Shown here: in pieces, positions 35,102 to 43,820 of the stretch | Layout of the letters: every line of letters starts with the position of its first letter | Position numbering within the stretch: position 1 is the first letter of the stretch | DNA from: Microcystis aeruginosa FD4 | GTDB taxonomy: Bacteria; Cyanobacteriota; Cyanobacteriia; Cyanobacteriales; Microcystaceae | DNA length: 64,000 nucleotides | Direction of reading: 5' to 3' | NCBI RefSeq assembly: GCF_009792235.1 | Contig: NZ_CP046973.1 | Span: 3,720,001 to 3,784,000, forward strand | The notes under the pieces: model-generated | Databases searched by the model: none | What the model saw: the letters and a program-made list of their open reading frames with translations, nothing else | Told to the model about the DNA's origin: nothing | Made by a program: the position numbers and the translations under genes

Positions 35102-36628
35102 ATGTTAGCAAGGGTTTGGAGTGCGGCAATTATCGGCATCGATGCCATTAAAATCGGGGTAGAGGTGGATGTATCGGGGGGATTACCCGGAATTGCCGTG
35201 GTGGGTTTACCCGATACCGCAGTGCAGGAGTCGAAAGAAAGGGTAAAAGCTTCCCTAAAAAATGCCGGATTTGCCTTTCCCATCCGCAAAATTGTCATCA
35301 ATTTAAGTCCCGCCGATATCCGCAAAGAGGGGCCAATTTATGATTTACCGATTAGTATCGGCATTTTAGGGGCTTCCGAACAGGTAGAAGCCGGTTTATT
35401 GGGGGATTTTCTCTTTTTAGGCGAATTATCCCTCGATGGTAGTTTGCGTCCCGTGGCGGGGGTTTTACCCATTGCTGCCGCTGCCGAAAAAATGGGGATT
35501 AAGGGTTTAGTGGTTCCCGCCGATAATGCCAAAGAAGCGGCCGTAGTTAAAGGAGTACAAGTGTATGGGTTTCGTCATCTATCGGAAGTGGTAAATTTCT
35601 TAAATGAACCCGATCGCTATTCACCGATGACTTTTAACGCTGCCGAGGAATTTGGGCGATCGCAGATAAATCTCCCCGATCTCAAGGATGTCAAAGGTCA
35701 AGCAATTGGCCGTCGGGCCCTGGAAATTGCCGCAGCTGGGGGTCATAACCTAATTTTTGTCGGGCCACCGGGCAGCGGTAAAACCATGTTAGCGCGACGT
35801 TTACCCGGTATTCTGCCCCAGCTTACCTTTGCCGAATCCCTAGAAGTCTCCCAGATTCATTCCGTCGCCGGATTACTGAAGGATCGAGGTTCCTTGGTGC
35901 GCGAGCGTCCTTTTCGCAGTCCCCATCACTCCGCTTCCGGGGCAGCGCTGGTGGGAGGTGGCACTTATCCCCGACCGGGAGAAATCTCCCTTTCTCACCG
36001 TGGTATTTTATTTTTGGACGAATTAACGGAATTTAAGCGCAGTGTCTTGGAATATCTCCGGCAACCCCTAGAGGATGGTTATGTGAGCATTTCTCGCACT
36101 CGTCTTTCCGTCGCTTTTCCGGCGCGTTTTACCCTGGTGGCAAGTACCAATCCCTGTCCCTGTGGTTATTACGGCGATTCGGTGCAACCCTGCAGCTGTT
36201 CACCGCGACAACGGGAACAGTATTGGGCGAAATTATCGGGACCGCTTTTAGACCGTATTGACCTACAAGTGACGGTAAATCGCCTGAAACCAGAAGAAAT
36301 GACCCAAGAGAGTCGGGGAGAAGCTTCTGAGCAGGTGCGGCAACGGGTAGAAGGGGCCAGACAAAAGGTCAGCGATCGCTTTCAAAATACGGGGATTCGC
36401 TCTAATGCGGAGATGAATTCCGAGCATTTGCGGCGTTTTTGCGCTCTTGATGATAGCAGTCGCCATATTTTAGAAGGGGCAATCCGAAAATTGGGTTTAT
36501 CGGCCCGAGCAATGGATCGCATTCTCAAAGTTGCCCGCACCATTGCCGATTTAGGAGATAGTGAAATGCTGAAAAGTTCCCACGTTGCCGAAGCAATTCA
36601 GTATCGCACTCTCGATCGTTTAAGTTGA
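35102..36628 (+). CDS. YifB/ComM family Mg-chelatase-like AAA+ ATPase
   Basis: A 508-residue protein with the N-terminal ChlI-like domain (SGGLPGIAVVGLPDTAVQES), Walker A VGPPGSGKTMLARR (~222), Walker B ILFLDELTEF, the NPCPCGYYGD insert and the C-terminal Mg-chelatase domain (ARAMDRILKVARTIADL). ComM-type proteins are hexameric helicases promoting branch migration when incoming DNA is integrated during natural transformation. Single gene, 180 bases after the divergent HIT gene. Confidence 0.93.
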   Translation: MLARVWSAAIIGIDAIKIGVEVDVSGGLPGIAVVGLPDTAVQESKERVKASLKNAGFAFPIRKIVINLSPADIRKEGPIYDLPISIGILGASEQVEAGLLGDFLFLGELSLDGSLRPVAGVLPIAAAAEKMGIKGLVVPADNAKEAAVVKGVQVYGFRHLSEVVNFLNEPDRYSPMTFNAAEEFGRSQINLPDLKDVKGQAIGRRALEIAAAGGHNLIFVGPPGSGKTMLARRLPGILPQLTFAESLEVSQIHSVAGLLKDRGSLVRERPFRSPHHSASGAALVGGGTYPRPGEISLSHRGILFLDELTEFKRSVLEYLRQPLEDGYVSISRTRLSVAFPARFTLVASTNPCPCGYYGDSVQPCSCSPRQREQYWAKLSGPLLDRIDLQVTVNRLKPEEMTQESRGEASEQVRQRVEGARQKVSDRFQNTGIRSNAEMNSEHLRRFCALDDSSRHILEGAIRKLGLSARAMDRILKVARTIADLGDSEMLKSSHVAEAIQYRTLDRLS

Positions 36629-36661
36629 GTAGGTAGGTGTTAAAAATTGTCAGAGTAACGC

Positions 36662-36694
36662 ACAGAAAACGGGTTTCTCCGAGAAACCCGTTTT
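36662..36694. repeat. Palindromic repeat AGAAAACGGGTTTCT, copy 2
   Basis: Arms identical to the copy at 32532-32564, with a different three-base loop (CCG). It is 33 bases after the yifB stop and could serve as its 3' hairpin. The rest of the 177-base convergent spacer shows no gene. Confidence 0.85.
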
Positions 36695-36805
36695 CTACTC
36701 ATGCAGTATCACTCAACGGATTTAGTATGATTGACGAATTTGCGTTATTTCAGCTTCTATTTTCTAGTCAGAATAACAGAATGACCTCCCACACCACAAA
36801 AGCGA

Positions 36806-38107
36806 TTAATCGGGCGATTCTAAGCGTTTTTGCCATTCTCGATCGATTTTATCGGAGCGCTCGATCTCTTGTTCGAGATAGTCTTGATCGGTAGAATAAC
36901 TAATATCAGCATCTGTAATCACTTTTTGGTCAGCAAATTGACGAGAGTAGGCCAGTTTTTCCTCTAATTCAGGATTACTTTGTGCTAATAAATCCGCTCT
37001 TTTTTCTCGCTGTTGATTGCGTTGATTAACCCGCTCATTTCTCCACTGCAAAAAGAAATAACGACCGAGGGGAATCCCCAAAAAAGCAGCGGCATAACTG
37101 AGGAGAAAACCGTAAATCCCTGTGACTATCGACCCCAGAGAACCGCTCAAATCGACACTATCACTGTTGAGCAAATATCCTAAAACTAAAGCGAGGATAA
37201 AGTTAACCCCCCCTAAACCTAAAGCTAAGATAATTTGACCGCTATCCGCTTCGCTAAACTTCCAGCTTTTTTCCCTTAGATAGGGCGATACTGCTTGTAC
37301 TTTTCTCTCTTTGGTTGTCACCTGTAGATCGGGAAAATAATAGATAATATCGCCTCGATCGGACACTTGCGGCAAACCATTAAAGCGAGTTAAAACTGGG
37401 AGTATATAGTCTTCTGTCTCCTCATAATTAGGGGTAATACTATCGAGATAGGGAGCAATTTGTGGAGCAATAATCGAGCCACGATTATTTTGAATTACTT
37501 TACCGATAGTTTGCCAGCGTCTCTCCTCTAAATTAAAATTAGGATCGCCATCGCCAAAAAGAAAAGAAAAAACTGACTCCAGAAAATTCATCTTACTAGG
37601 AAGTTTGTCTGCCTTAACTTCCCTATCTCTTCTTTCGTAGTAGTTATTACCAAAATCGGGATAAAAAATCCAGAAAAAGTCCGTGGGAAAGAAGTTAATA
37701 TTAATTTTGTTATCTCCAGAATTGTTATCCGAGTCACTATCTTTAAACATTAAGCCGATCAGGATCGCCAGAATAGCCAGCAACAGGATTAAAATCGAAA
37801 TAATTAAAACAATGCCAAAGGAAATGCGAATAACATAAAAAACTACTTGCCAGATTTTACTACCGAAAGCTTTTAACTTTAATTGCCAATATTTATTCAG
37901 GAGAATCGAGCGAAAATTTTCGGGAAAAAGATAGATAATCTCCCCCGTATCTGCTACCTGTAAATGTCCCCCCGCTTCCGCAGCTAAAGCTAATAATCCT
38001 TGTTGTGCAGCGTTAATCTCTAAACCCGATTTTGCCGCCACATCACCCACCGTAACCCGATAGCCTAATTTTTCGATCGATTGTAATAGAGACTCTTGGG
38101 GATTCAT
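36806..38107 (-). CDS. Conserved membrane protein with winged-helix-like N-terminus
   Basis: A 433-residue protein. Residues 1-60 (IEKLGYRVTVGDVAAKSGL..QGLLALAAEAGGHLQVADTGE) look like a winged helix, and a second related copy occurs around 225-290 (ENLPQVSDRGDIIYYFPDLQ region). Two hydrophobic clusters (~95-125, a strong double helix; ~310-355) anchor it in the membrane. The C-terminal ~70 residues are charged and coiled. It resembles conserved cyanobacterial/plastid membrane proteins of unknown function. ATG start at 38107. Confidence 0.6.
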   Translation of the reverse strand: MNPQESLLQSIEKLGYRVTVGDVAAKSGLEINAAQQGLLALAAEAGGHLQVADTGEIIYLFPENFRSILLNKYWQLKLKAFGSKIWQVVFYVIRISFGIVLIISILILLLAILAILIGLMFKDSDSDNNSGDNKININFFPTDFFWIFYPDFGNNYYERRDREVKADKLPSKMNFLESVFSFLFGDGDPNFNLEERRWQTIGKVIQNNRGSIIAPQIAPYLDSITPNYEETEDYILPVLTRFNGLPQVSDRGDIIYYFPDLQVTTKERKVQAVSPYLREKSWKFSEADSGQIILALGLGGVNFILALVLGYLLNSDSVDLSGSLGSIVTGIYGFLLSYAAAFLGIPLGRYFFLQWRNERVNQRNQQREKRADLLAQSNPELEEKLAYSRQFADQKVITDADISYSTDQDYLEQEIERSDKIDREWQKRLESPD

Positions 38108-38305
38108 AGAAAATACTGTTCCTGTCGATTATCCTATTTTCTAGTTTAGTTTTGATTTTGTCTTTTTGGCAGCGGCTATCTGGATTGACGGGTGCGGCAT
38201 TTTCGACTTGATCGAGAAAATATCGTTATAATTGGTGCAATAGTCGCAAAAAGCAGGGCTAAACTGTATAAATAGTTACTTTATAAGCAATTATCAGAGG
38301 TGAGC

Positions 38306-38734
38306 ATGAATGCGTCGGAACAGGCAAAAGGATTAGAATTAACGGCAAAGATCGCCACACTCGTCAACCTGTTTAAACAACAATTCCCCGATGCAAAGGC
38401 AGATCTGAAACCTTGGCGCAATGATCCCCACACAAGGGAGTTAACGGATCCCGACTCGATCGATATCGCTTTCCATTTTCCCGGTTGGAGTCCCAGAATT
38501 CAAGGGCGCAGTATTCTGGTACAAATTCGTTTTCATCTCGATAGCGAGGATCAACATCAGCGTTTGATTGGCTTAGAAATGCAGGCTTTTAACCATCAAG
38601 GAACCGCTTGGCGACTATCTACGGTGGAAAATTGGCAATTAGTCGGTAATTATCAACCCTCTCCTAAGGTGGCTGATAAGTTAAAATATTTCAGTCGGCA
38701 GGTGTTTGAAGTTTTTAAAAATGAGAATCGATAA
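38306..38734 (+). CDS. Conserved hypothetical protein
   Basis: A 142-residue soluble protein, not recognised. It alternates strands and helices (SIDIAFHFPGWSPRIQGRSI, VQIRF, RLIGLEMQAFNHQGTAWRLS). ATG 38306 follows GAGGTGA at a good distance, so I prefer it to the GTG at 38300. It stands alone between the membrane protein and the nuclease pair. Confidence 0.6.
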   Translation: MNASEQAKGLELTAKIATLVNLFKQQFPDAKADLKPWRNDPHTRELTDPDSIDIAFHFPGWSPRIQGRSILVQIRFHLDSEDQHQRLIGLEMQAFNHQGTAWRLSTVENWQLVGNYQPSPKVADKLKYFSRQVFEVFKNENR

Positions 38735-38808
38735 CTATCTTTCGGTACTCTAGGCAAAAGATCGTTATTCGATCGAGATTAAATCAGTCATAATGTCAAG
38801 CTATAGGA

Positions 38809-39375
38809 CTAAATTAATTCTTGAAAGTGCTTGGCTTGAGCGGAAATTTTTAACATTTTTTCTGGTTGATCGTGAATCTCACTTTTTTGAGAAAATTTAG
38901 GGCTGCTGGTGTTTGTTTTAGAAATACTGATATTTTTAATACTAACAAAGCGATATTGATAGTCCTGAAGAAAATCGGGTTTATTCCAAAATGAGCGTCC
39001 AATTTCACGACAATAGGAGACAAAGCATTTGGCTCCTTTTAATTGTTTAATTATCGATGAATTATCATCTCTGCTTTTCTTCATTTCCAAACAAAGGATA
39101 ACTTTTTCAGAAGTGGTATTAGCGATAATTATAAAATCTGCACGCTTACACTCACCTTGATTACCAGTAAAAATTTTGCGGACATCAAAAAACTCATCTA
39201 GCTTGATCGCAATAACTTGATCGGGTTCAGGCATTCCACTAATCACAAACGAATAGTTATCTTGAGTTTCTGTCAGTTTCAGTAAATAAATATCTCGTTT
39301 GTACTCTTTTTTATATTCCAACTCTACTATCGCACAATCCTTAATCATTTCTTTGAGCATAGCAATATCAGACAT
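38809..39375 (-). CDS. PD-(D/E)XK nuclease-like partner of the AAA ATPase
   Basis: A 188-residue protein, not assigned to a named family. The segment RADFIIIA then VILCLEMKKS gives D80-x16-E97-M-K99, the pattern of a PD-(D/E)XK nuclease core, with a following IKQLKGAKCF (Gln111) as seen in many restriction-type members. The C-terminal 50 residues are basic and Ser-rich. Its start overlaps the stop of the ATPase gene as TAATG, so production is coupled. Likely effector of a two-gene defence module; this role is inference. Confidence 0.6.
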   Translation of the reverse strand: MSDIAMLKEMIKDCAIVELEYKKEYKRDIYLLKLTETQDNYSFVISGMPEPDQVIAIKLDEFFDVRKIFTGNQGECKRADFIIIANTTSEKVILCLEMKKSRDDNSSIIKQLKGAKCFVSYCREIGRSFWNKPDFLQDYQYRFVSIKNISISKTNTSSPKFSQKSEIHDQPEKMLKISAQAKHFQELI

Positions 39376-40763
39376 TACTCCTCACCCCAAATAATAGCCG
39401 CTTGAATACGATTCATCTTTTCGATAGTAGTATCAAAACTGCGCGCTTCTATACCCATTTCGGGATCAATTTTAGCGGGAGTTAAAGTGTTAAATTTGGT
39501 CTTTCTTTTTTTTCCTTTTAACATCTCTAAAGCTTTTTCAGCAATATAGACTTTAACTTGATCGGCCGATAATAATTCCTCTTGTCTATAGCCTTCTTCT
39601 ACGGCAATTTGTTTCAGGTGTGGTTTATCATGGTTGAGCATAATTAATGTGTTTATTTCTTTGATAATATAATCACTGTGAGTAGTGATAAAAACTTTAA
39701 TACCAATGTTGATCAGTCGAGCGAAAAGTTTAGCGATACAGCGTTGATTTTCTGGATGGAGATTTAATTCAGGTTCATCTACTATCAACAAATCTCCGAT
39801 TCGAGCTTCGTGTCTTAAATAAAAGCCAATGTCTAAAAGAGAACGTACAGCACTAGAACTTTCATCCATCGATAGTCTAAGTTTTTTTCCTTTAGGAATG
39901 TAATAAAGTTCATCATTGCTAGTAATCATATATTGCCCACCAATAATATCGGCAAAATCTTCTAAAATACTGGGATGATTTTCGGCAATAAAGCTAGTTT
40001 TTTTGACAATTGTTTCTATTTGTCTAGTAAAATCTACATTTTCTTTGACCGGGAGCGCATAATCCTGAGAAACATTAAATAACAGTTCCGTAGGATCAAA
40101 ATTGCTATTTTTGCTAATTTCTTCCAGTAAACGATTACGAGCAAAATTTAACTCTTTGCGAAAAATTGCCGCTCCTGTCCTTTCTGCACTGGCAATAAAT
40201 GGCCTGGGAAAAAACTGAGAGAAAATTATATCTTTGATACTGTTGTCAATGATCTCTTCAAGAACATTAACTAACAGATTTATATTAGATTTGTCTCTTA
40301 GCAATGTAATGGATAAATAGGGGTTATTTTCAGTTTTGCTAATCGAGATAATTTCCAATGTTGCTGTACTAATTTTCCTTTCATACTTCTTTTTAAATTG
40401 AATATTATCAAAATTTAATTCTATCTGAAAATCAACATTTTTAAACCTCTCCTCGTTGGCCGCAAAAACTTCAGGTATTTGTCGAACATATCTTTGACAA
40501 ACTGTAGTAAGAATACTGTCACAATGTTGAACATACTCCTGTAGATCGAGACTAATTACACCATCAGAAAGTAGTTGATCAATTTTTTCTTTGAGTCCAA
40601 ATTTTGGCAACATTAATAGTCTTCGCCAAGTATATAAAAAACCAAATAAAGAATATGTAGCATAAGTTTTACCTGTATTATTACCACCACAGATAATTGT
40701 GAGGTCGCCTAGACTGAATTCTGCTTGTTTTAAAATGCCAAGATTTTTAATTTTAACTTTCAT
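39375..40763 (-). CDS. AAA ATPase (ABC/SMC-like, AAA_15/AAA_21 type)
   Basis: A 462-residue ATPase: Walker A GGNNTGKT (residues 26-33), a long middle insertion of helices, an atypical signature (LSMDESSSAVRSL), Walker B LLIVDEPELNLHPENQ (~322) and the H-loop TTHSDYIIKEIN. This is the OLD/RecF-like class of overcoming-lysogenisation ATPases but without a fused TOPRIM. The nuclease gene follows with a one-base overlap, recalling ATPase-nuclease defence pairs (Septu, PARIS), though the nuclease type differs. AT-rich relative to flanking genes, consistent with horizontal transfer. Confidence 0.85.
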   Translation of the reverse strand: MKVKIKNLGILKQAEFSLGDLTIICGGNNTGKTYATYSLFGFLYTWRRLLMLPKFGLKEKIDQLLSDGVISLDLQEYVQHCDSILTTVCQRYVRQIPEVFAANEERFKNVDFQIELNFDNIQFKKKYERKISTATLEIISISKTENNPYLSITLLRDKSNINLLVNVLEEIIDNSIKDIIFSQFFPRPFIASAERTGAAIFRKELNFARNRLLEEISKNSNFDPTELLFNVSQDYALPVKENVDFTRQIETIVKKTSFIAENHPSILEDFADIIGGQYMITSNDELYYIPKGKKLRLSMDESSSAVRSLLDIGFYLRHEARIGDLLIVDEPELNLHPENQRCIAKLFARLINIGIKVFITTHSDYIIKEINTLIMLNHDKPHLKQIAVEEGYRQEELLSADQVKVYIAEKALEMLKGKKRKTKFNTLTPAKIDPEMGIEARSFDTTIEKMNRIQAAIIWGEE

Positions 40764-40867
40764 GTTTGTCTTTAGGTTTAATATTCACGATTATAGATAA
40801 TTGTGGATCATCTGAGCAAGTCCCAAACTATACATTCAATTTTGGTTATCAAGGTTGCTTACAAAAA

Positions 40868-41452
40868 TTATAACCTTTCTAAGGCTTTTCTCTCTTTTTC
40901 AGTCACTTCTCGCCATTGACCGGGTTGTAATCCTGTTAAGCATAATTTATTGTTTTTGTCAATAGTAATGGCTGTTCTAATTAATCTTAAAGTGGGATAA
41001 CCAACGGCAGCAGTCATCCTTCTTACCTGACGATTTCTTCCCTCAGTTAAGGTAATTTCTAACCAAGCGGTGGGAACAGATTTTCGATAACGAATCGGTG
41101 GCTCTCTGGGGGGTAAATCCGGTTCAAAATCTAGTAAGTTAACTATTGCCGGTCGAGTGTGATAATCCTGAATAGGAAGACCTTGACGCAATTTTTCTAA
41201 AGCGTTTAAGTCTGGAATTCTTTCGACTTGTATCCAATAGGTGCGCGGATGAGCAAATTGACGATGACCTAAACGATGCTGTAATTGACCGTTATCTGTG
41301 AGTAATAATAATCCCTCACTGTCCCTATCTAAACGACCGACGGAATAGATATTTGGGATGGGAATATAATCTTTTAAAGTCGAGCGCCCATTTTCATCAG
41401 TAAACTGACATAATACATCGTAGGGTTTATAAAAAAGGATATATTTATTCAA
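40868..41452 (-). CDS. Pseudouridine synthase, RsuA/RluE family
   Basis: A 194-residue rRNA pseudouridine synthase. It has FYKPYDVLCQF, the catalytic Asp motif GRLDRDSEGLLLLT, and the C-terminal TEGRNRQVRRMTAAVGYPTLRLIR. Without an S4 domain and at this length it is closest to RluE, which modifies 23S rRNA (position 2457 in E. coli). The start is TTG at 41452, immediately before the expected first residues NKYILFYKP. Its upstream region is tandem repeat. Confidence 0.9.
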   Translation of the reverse strand: MNKYILFYKPYDVLCQFTDENGRSTLKDYIPIPNIYSVGRLDRDSEGLLLLTDNGQLQHRLGHRQFAHPRTYWIQVERIPDLNALEKLRQGLPIQDYHTRPAIVNLLDFEPDLPPREPPIRYRKSVPTAWLEITLTEGRNRQVRRMTAAVGYPTLRLIRTAITIDKNNKLCLTGLQPGQWREVTEKERKALERL

Positions 41453-41459
41453 GGGAAAA

Positions 41460-41526
41460 AGGAGTCAGGAGATAGGAGTCAGGAGATAGGAGATAGGAGT
41501 CAGGAGATAGGAGTCAGGAGATAGGA
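41460..41526. repeat. Purine-rich tandem repeat (GGAGTCAGGAGATA)n
   Basis: About five units of a 14-base pattern with one 7-base shortened unit (GGAGATA). The units lie just upstream of the TTG start of the pseudouridine synthase, the reverse strand being pyrimidine-rich, so no ribosome binding site is left. Confidence 0.85.
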
Positions 41527-41623
41527 GCTTTTTGCTTTTATCGGTAAACAGTAAACAGTAATCCGTGAAAAGAAAGCTTAAAACTTGCCACTTAATACTG
41601 TTCACCGAAAACTAAAATCTGAC

Positions 41624-41656
41624 CACTGATTACTGATAACTGATAACTGATAACTG
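41624..41656. repeat. Heptamer tandem repeat (CTGATAA)n
   Basis: Four to five 7-base units (first one CTGATTA) end at the stop codon region of the ABC-2 permease gene. Together with the preceding purine-rich array they fill the 206-base spacer, where no gene is seen. Confidence 0.85.
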
Positions 41657-41658
41657 AT

Positions 41659-42447
41659 TTAATCCCGTTGATGGGAGAATTGATAAGCGCCGACAATCGA
41701 GAGAAGAATAGCGACGATGAATAAAATGGGGATAGCGAACCAAGGAAATTGATTGATATCGTAGGCTGCGGCTCTTAATCCTAGACTAGCATAGGTAAGG
41801 GGCAAGGAATAAACAATAATTTTTAATGCCCAGGGTAAGGTTTGGGGATCAAAAAAAGTTGCTCCTAAAAAAGACATCGGCACGATTAAAAAGTTATTAT
41901 AGAGACCGACACTTTCGAGGGATTTAACTCGCAATCCGACAATTGCCCCTAAACCGGCAAAGACGGCACAATTTAAGATTAAAACTAATAAAAAGAGGGG
42001 ATTGAGAAAACTAGCAAATTTTCCTGTAAATAAAATAGCGATGAGAATCACTGATGCAGAAGTCATGACACCGCGCAAAATTCCCGCAAAAACTTTGCCT
42101 AAAAATAATGAGAGGGGATGGACGGGAAGTAATAATAATTCCTCGAAGGTTTTATTAAATAAGCGATCGCCACAGATGGAAAAGGTGGTTCCCCCGAAAC
42201 TGATCGCCATTGAGGACAGGGCCACCATTCCGGGTAAAATAAATTCTAGATAAGAATCGCCGATCGAGGGTTTCATTGAGCGATCGAGAGCGCTTCCCAA
42301 CCCCAACCCGAAACCGATAATATAGATTAGGGGAGAAACTAGACCGGTGGCGGCGATCTGAAGGACTCTCGCCCGTAAATCTAGCCATTCTCCCCAAAAT
42401 ACGGTTACAGTGTCTGTTAATATCGTCTGAGCTTGAGCTAGTTTCAC
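41659..42447 (-). CDS. ABC-2 type transporter permease
   Basis: A 262-residue protein with six predicted membrane helices and the ABC-2 landmarks: an N-terminal coupling region (FWGEWLDLRARVLQI), YLEFILPGMVALSSM, FEELLLLPVHPLSLFLGKV, and SLPLTYASLGLRAA near the end. It resembles DrrB/NodJ-type exporters. Its ATPase is not adjacent in this window. Substrate unknown (drug, lipid-linked sugar or polysaccharide). ATG at 42447. Confidence 0.9.
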   Translation of the reverse strand: MKLAQAQTILTDTVTVFWGEWLDLRARVLQIAATGLVSPLIYIIGFGLGLGSALDRSMKPSIGDSYLEFILPGMVALSSMAISFGGTTFSICGDRLFNKTFEELLLLPVHPLSLFLGKVFAGILRGVMTSASVILIAILFTGKFASFLNPLFLLVLILNCAVFAGLGAIVGLRVKSLESVGLYNNFLIVPMSFLGATFFDPQTLPWALKIIVYSLPLTYASLGLRAAAYDINQFPWFAIPILFIVAILLSIVGAYQFSHQRD

Positions 42448-42477
42448 TGGTATTTTGGTTAATTAGTAAATATACTT

Positions 42478-42621
42478 TTAATAATAATTAACAATTGTCC
42501 CCTTTTTCAAGAGCGAGCTTTTCAAATCATTAACATCTCTTTGGAGAGTGTCGATTTTACTCTCGATCCTTGTCAGTACGGATTCAAGGGAATAGGTAAC
42601 GGTTTCGCTAGTTTGTGTCAT
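42478..42621 (-). CDS. Truncated copy of the adjacent coiled-coil protein gene
   Basis: A 47-residue frame with ATG at 42621 whose first 30 residues (MTQTSETVTYSLESVLTRIE...) are nearly the same as those of the 140-residue gene just upstream, followed by an unrelated short tail. It is a partial tandem duplication; whether it is translated is uncertain. The tail lacks the membrane segment of its neighbour. Confidence 0.6.
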   Translation of the reverse strand: MTQTSETVTYSLESVLTRIESKIDTLQRDVNDLKSSLLKKGTIVNYY

Positions 42622-42665
42622 AATTAAAAACCTCTTGCAAATAATTACTTTCTTGACATAAAAAA

Positions 42666-43088
42666 TTAAGGTTTATTGCCAAGAAAAAAGCCGCGCAATC
42701 CCAAAGTTACCACGGCACTTAAAAAAGCCACAATCATGGGGATAATCAGGGATTTAAACCCTTTCAAGTGAGCAATATCTTTAACCAAGACTGCATAACT
42801 ATATTCGACTTTTTCCAGTCGTTTATCCATCGTTTCGACTTTCTGATCAAGAGTTTTAATATCTCCTTTGATTTCTGTGACTTCCACCTTTAAATCATTA
42901 ACATCTTTTTGGAGATTGTCAAATTTTTGCTCCATATCTCTCTGGAGAGTATCAAATTTTTGATTAACATCTCTCTGGAAGGAATCTATTTTCTGATCTA
43001 CATCTCTTTGGAGAGTGTCAATTTTACTCTCGATCCTTGTCAGGACGGATTCAAGGGAATAGGTAACGGTTTCACCAGTTTGAGTCAT
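42666..43088 (-). CDS. Coiled-coil protein with C-terminal membrane anchor
   Basis: A 140-residue protein. Residues ~15-105 are a long coiled coil made of 11-residue repeats (KIDTLQRDVDQ, KFDTLQRDMEQ, ...), followed by one transmembrane helix (SLIIPMIVAFLSAVVTLGL) at the C-terminus. This is the architecture of small tail-anchored coiled-coil proteins such as the CCDC90/DUF1640 type; function unknown. The hendecad repeats at DNA level (CTCTCTGGAGAGTATC-like) suggest length variation. ATG at 43088. Confidence 0.75.
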   Translation of the reverse strand: MTQTGETVTYSLESVLTRIESKIDTLQRDVDQKIDSFQRDVNQKFDTLQRDMEQKFDNLQKDVNDLKVEVTEIKGDIKTLDQKVETMDKRLEKVEYSYAVLVKDIAHLKGFKSLIIPMIVAFLSAVVTLGLRGFFLGNKP

Positions 43089-43169
43089 CGGTTAAAATCC
43101 TGAGCTACAAGTTGATCGCTAATTGCCTACTCTCATCTTAACCAAATTCTTAAATCTTACTGAAATCGG

Positions 43170-43811
43170 CTAAAACTGACTGAAAGTGTTGGCTAATTTA
43201 TCAGCAATTCCCTCGATCCAAATTTCATCTTGTTTAGTATAACTGCGCGCTGCATTTGCCGCCAAAATTAACACACCTTCCTTACCGATGGGTTGACAGA
43301 TTAAACCTTGGGTGTTTTCTGGCAAATAGTCAAACTCGATTTTAGCGGGATATAAATTTAAATTAACTAAATAAACGGCTTTACCGGTTTCTAAAACTCT
43401 TTTGATAATATTACTAACTTTAACTTCAGAATTCTCCTTTAAGATACCGCGACGCAATAAAACTTGTCCCCGATAATAAACGATCAGAGATTTTGTCACG
43501 GTATTAGTTAAAAGTAAATGGGAAGCCCAAGCAAGCTCAATTTTAACCGGTTCTGGCAAATCTGGGGCAAATTCCAGGCCTTCGCGCCCGATTAATTCCA
43601 CAGCATCCGGTAAGCGGGGTTGAACTCTTTGCCAGATTAAACCCACCAAAATTAAAACCCCACTCAAAATCACTCCCATCACATCGGAACGCGCTTGCGA
43701 TGGGGTTAAATCGGCAGTGGCAAAACGATTAAACATTAATACCGTACCCCCGACGATGCCAGCGAACAGGGGTAACAGTCTTAAAATACGATTGGGATCA
43801 GCTGGTGCCAT
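43170..43811 (-). CDS. Cofactor assembly of complex C subunit B (CCB-type)
   Basis: A 213-residue membrane protein: two N-terminal helices (LPLFAGIVGGTVLMF and VMGVILSGVLILVGLI), then a soluble domain with LLTNTVTKSLIVYYRGQVLLRRG and GLICQPIGKEGVLILAANAARSYT. This matches the CCB2/CCB4 family that attaches heme ci covalently to cytochrome b6 of the b6f complex in oxygenic phototrophs. It follows rpaB by 9 bases, forming an operon; the same pairing of a photosynthesis assembly factor with a light-stress regulator makes sense. Name is from recall. Confidence 0.8.
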   Translation of the reverse strand: MAPADPNRILRLLPLFAGIVGGTVLMFNRFATADLTPSQARSDVMGVILSGVLILVGLIWQRVQPRLPDAVELIGREGLEFAPDLPEPVKIELAWASHLLLTNTVTKSLIVYYRGQVLLRRGILKENSEVKVSNIIKRVLETGKAVYLVNLNLYPAKIEFDYLPENTQGLICQPIGKEGVLILAANAARSYTKQDEIWIEGIADKLANTFSQF

Positions 43812-43820
43812 AGCTGAGAA

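Noticed and set aside
36637..36894. 85-residue open frame behind yifB
   Set aside because: It crosses the palindromic repeat and the end of the membrane protein gene on the other strand; composition is not protein-like.
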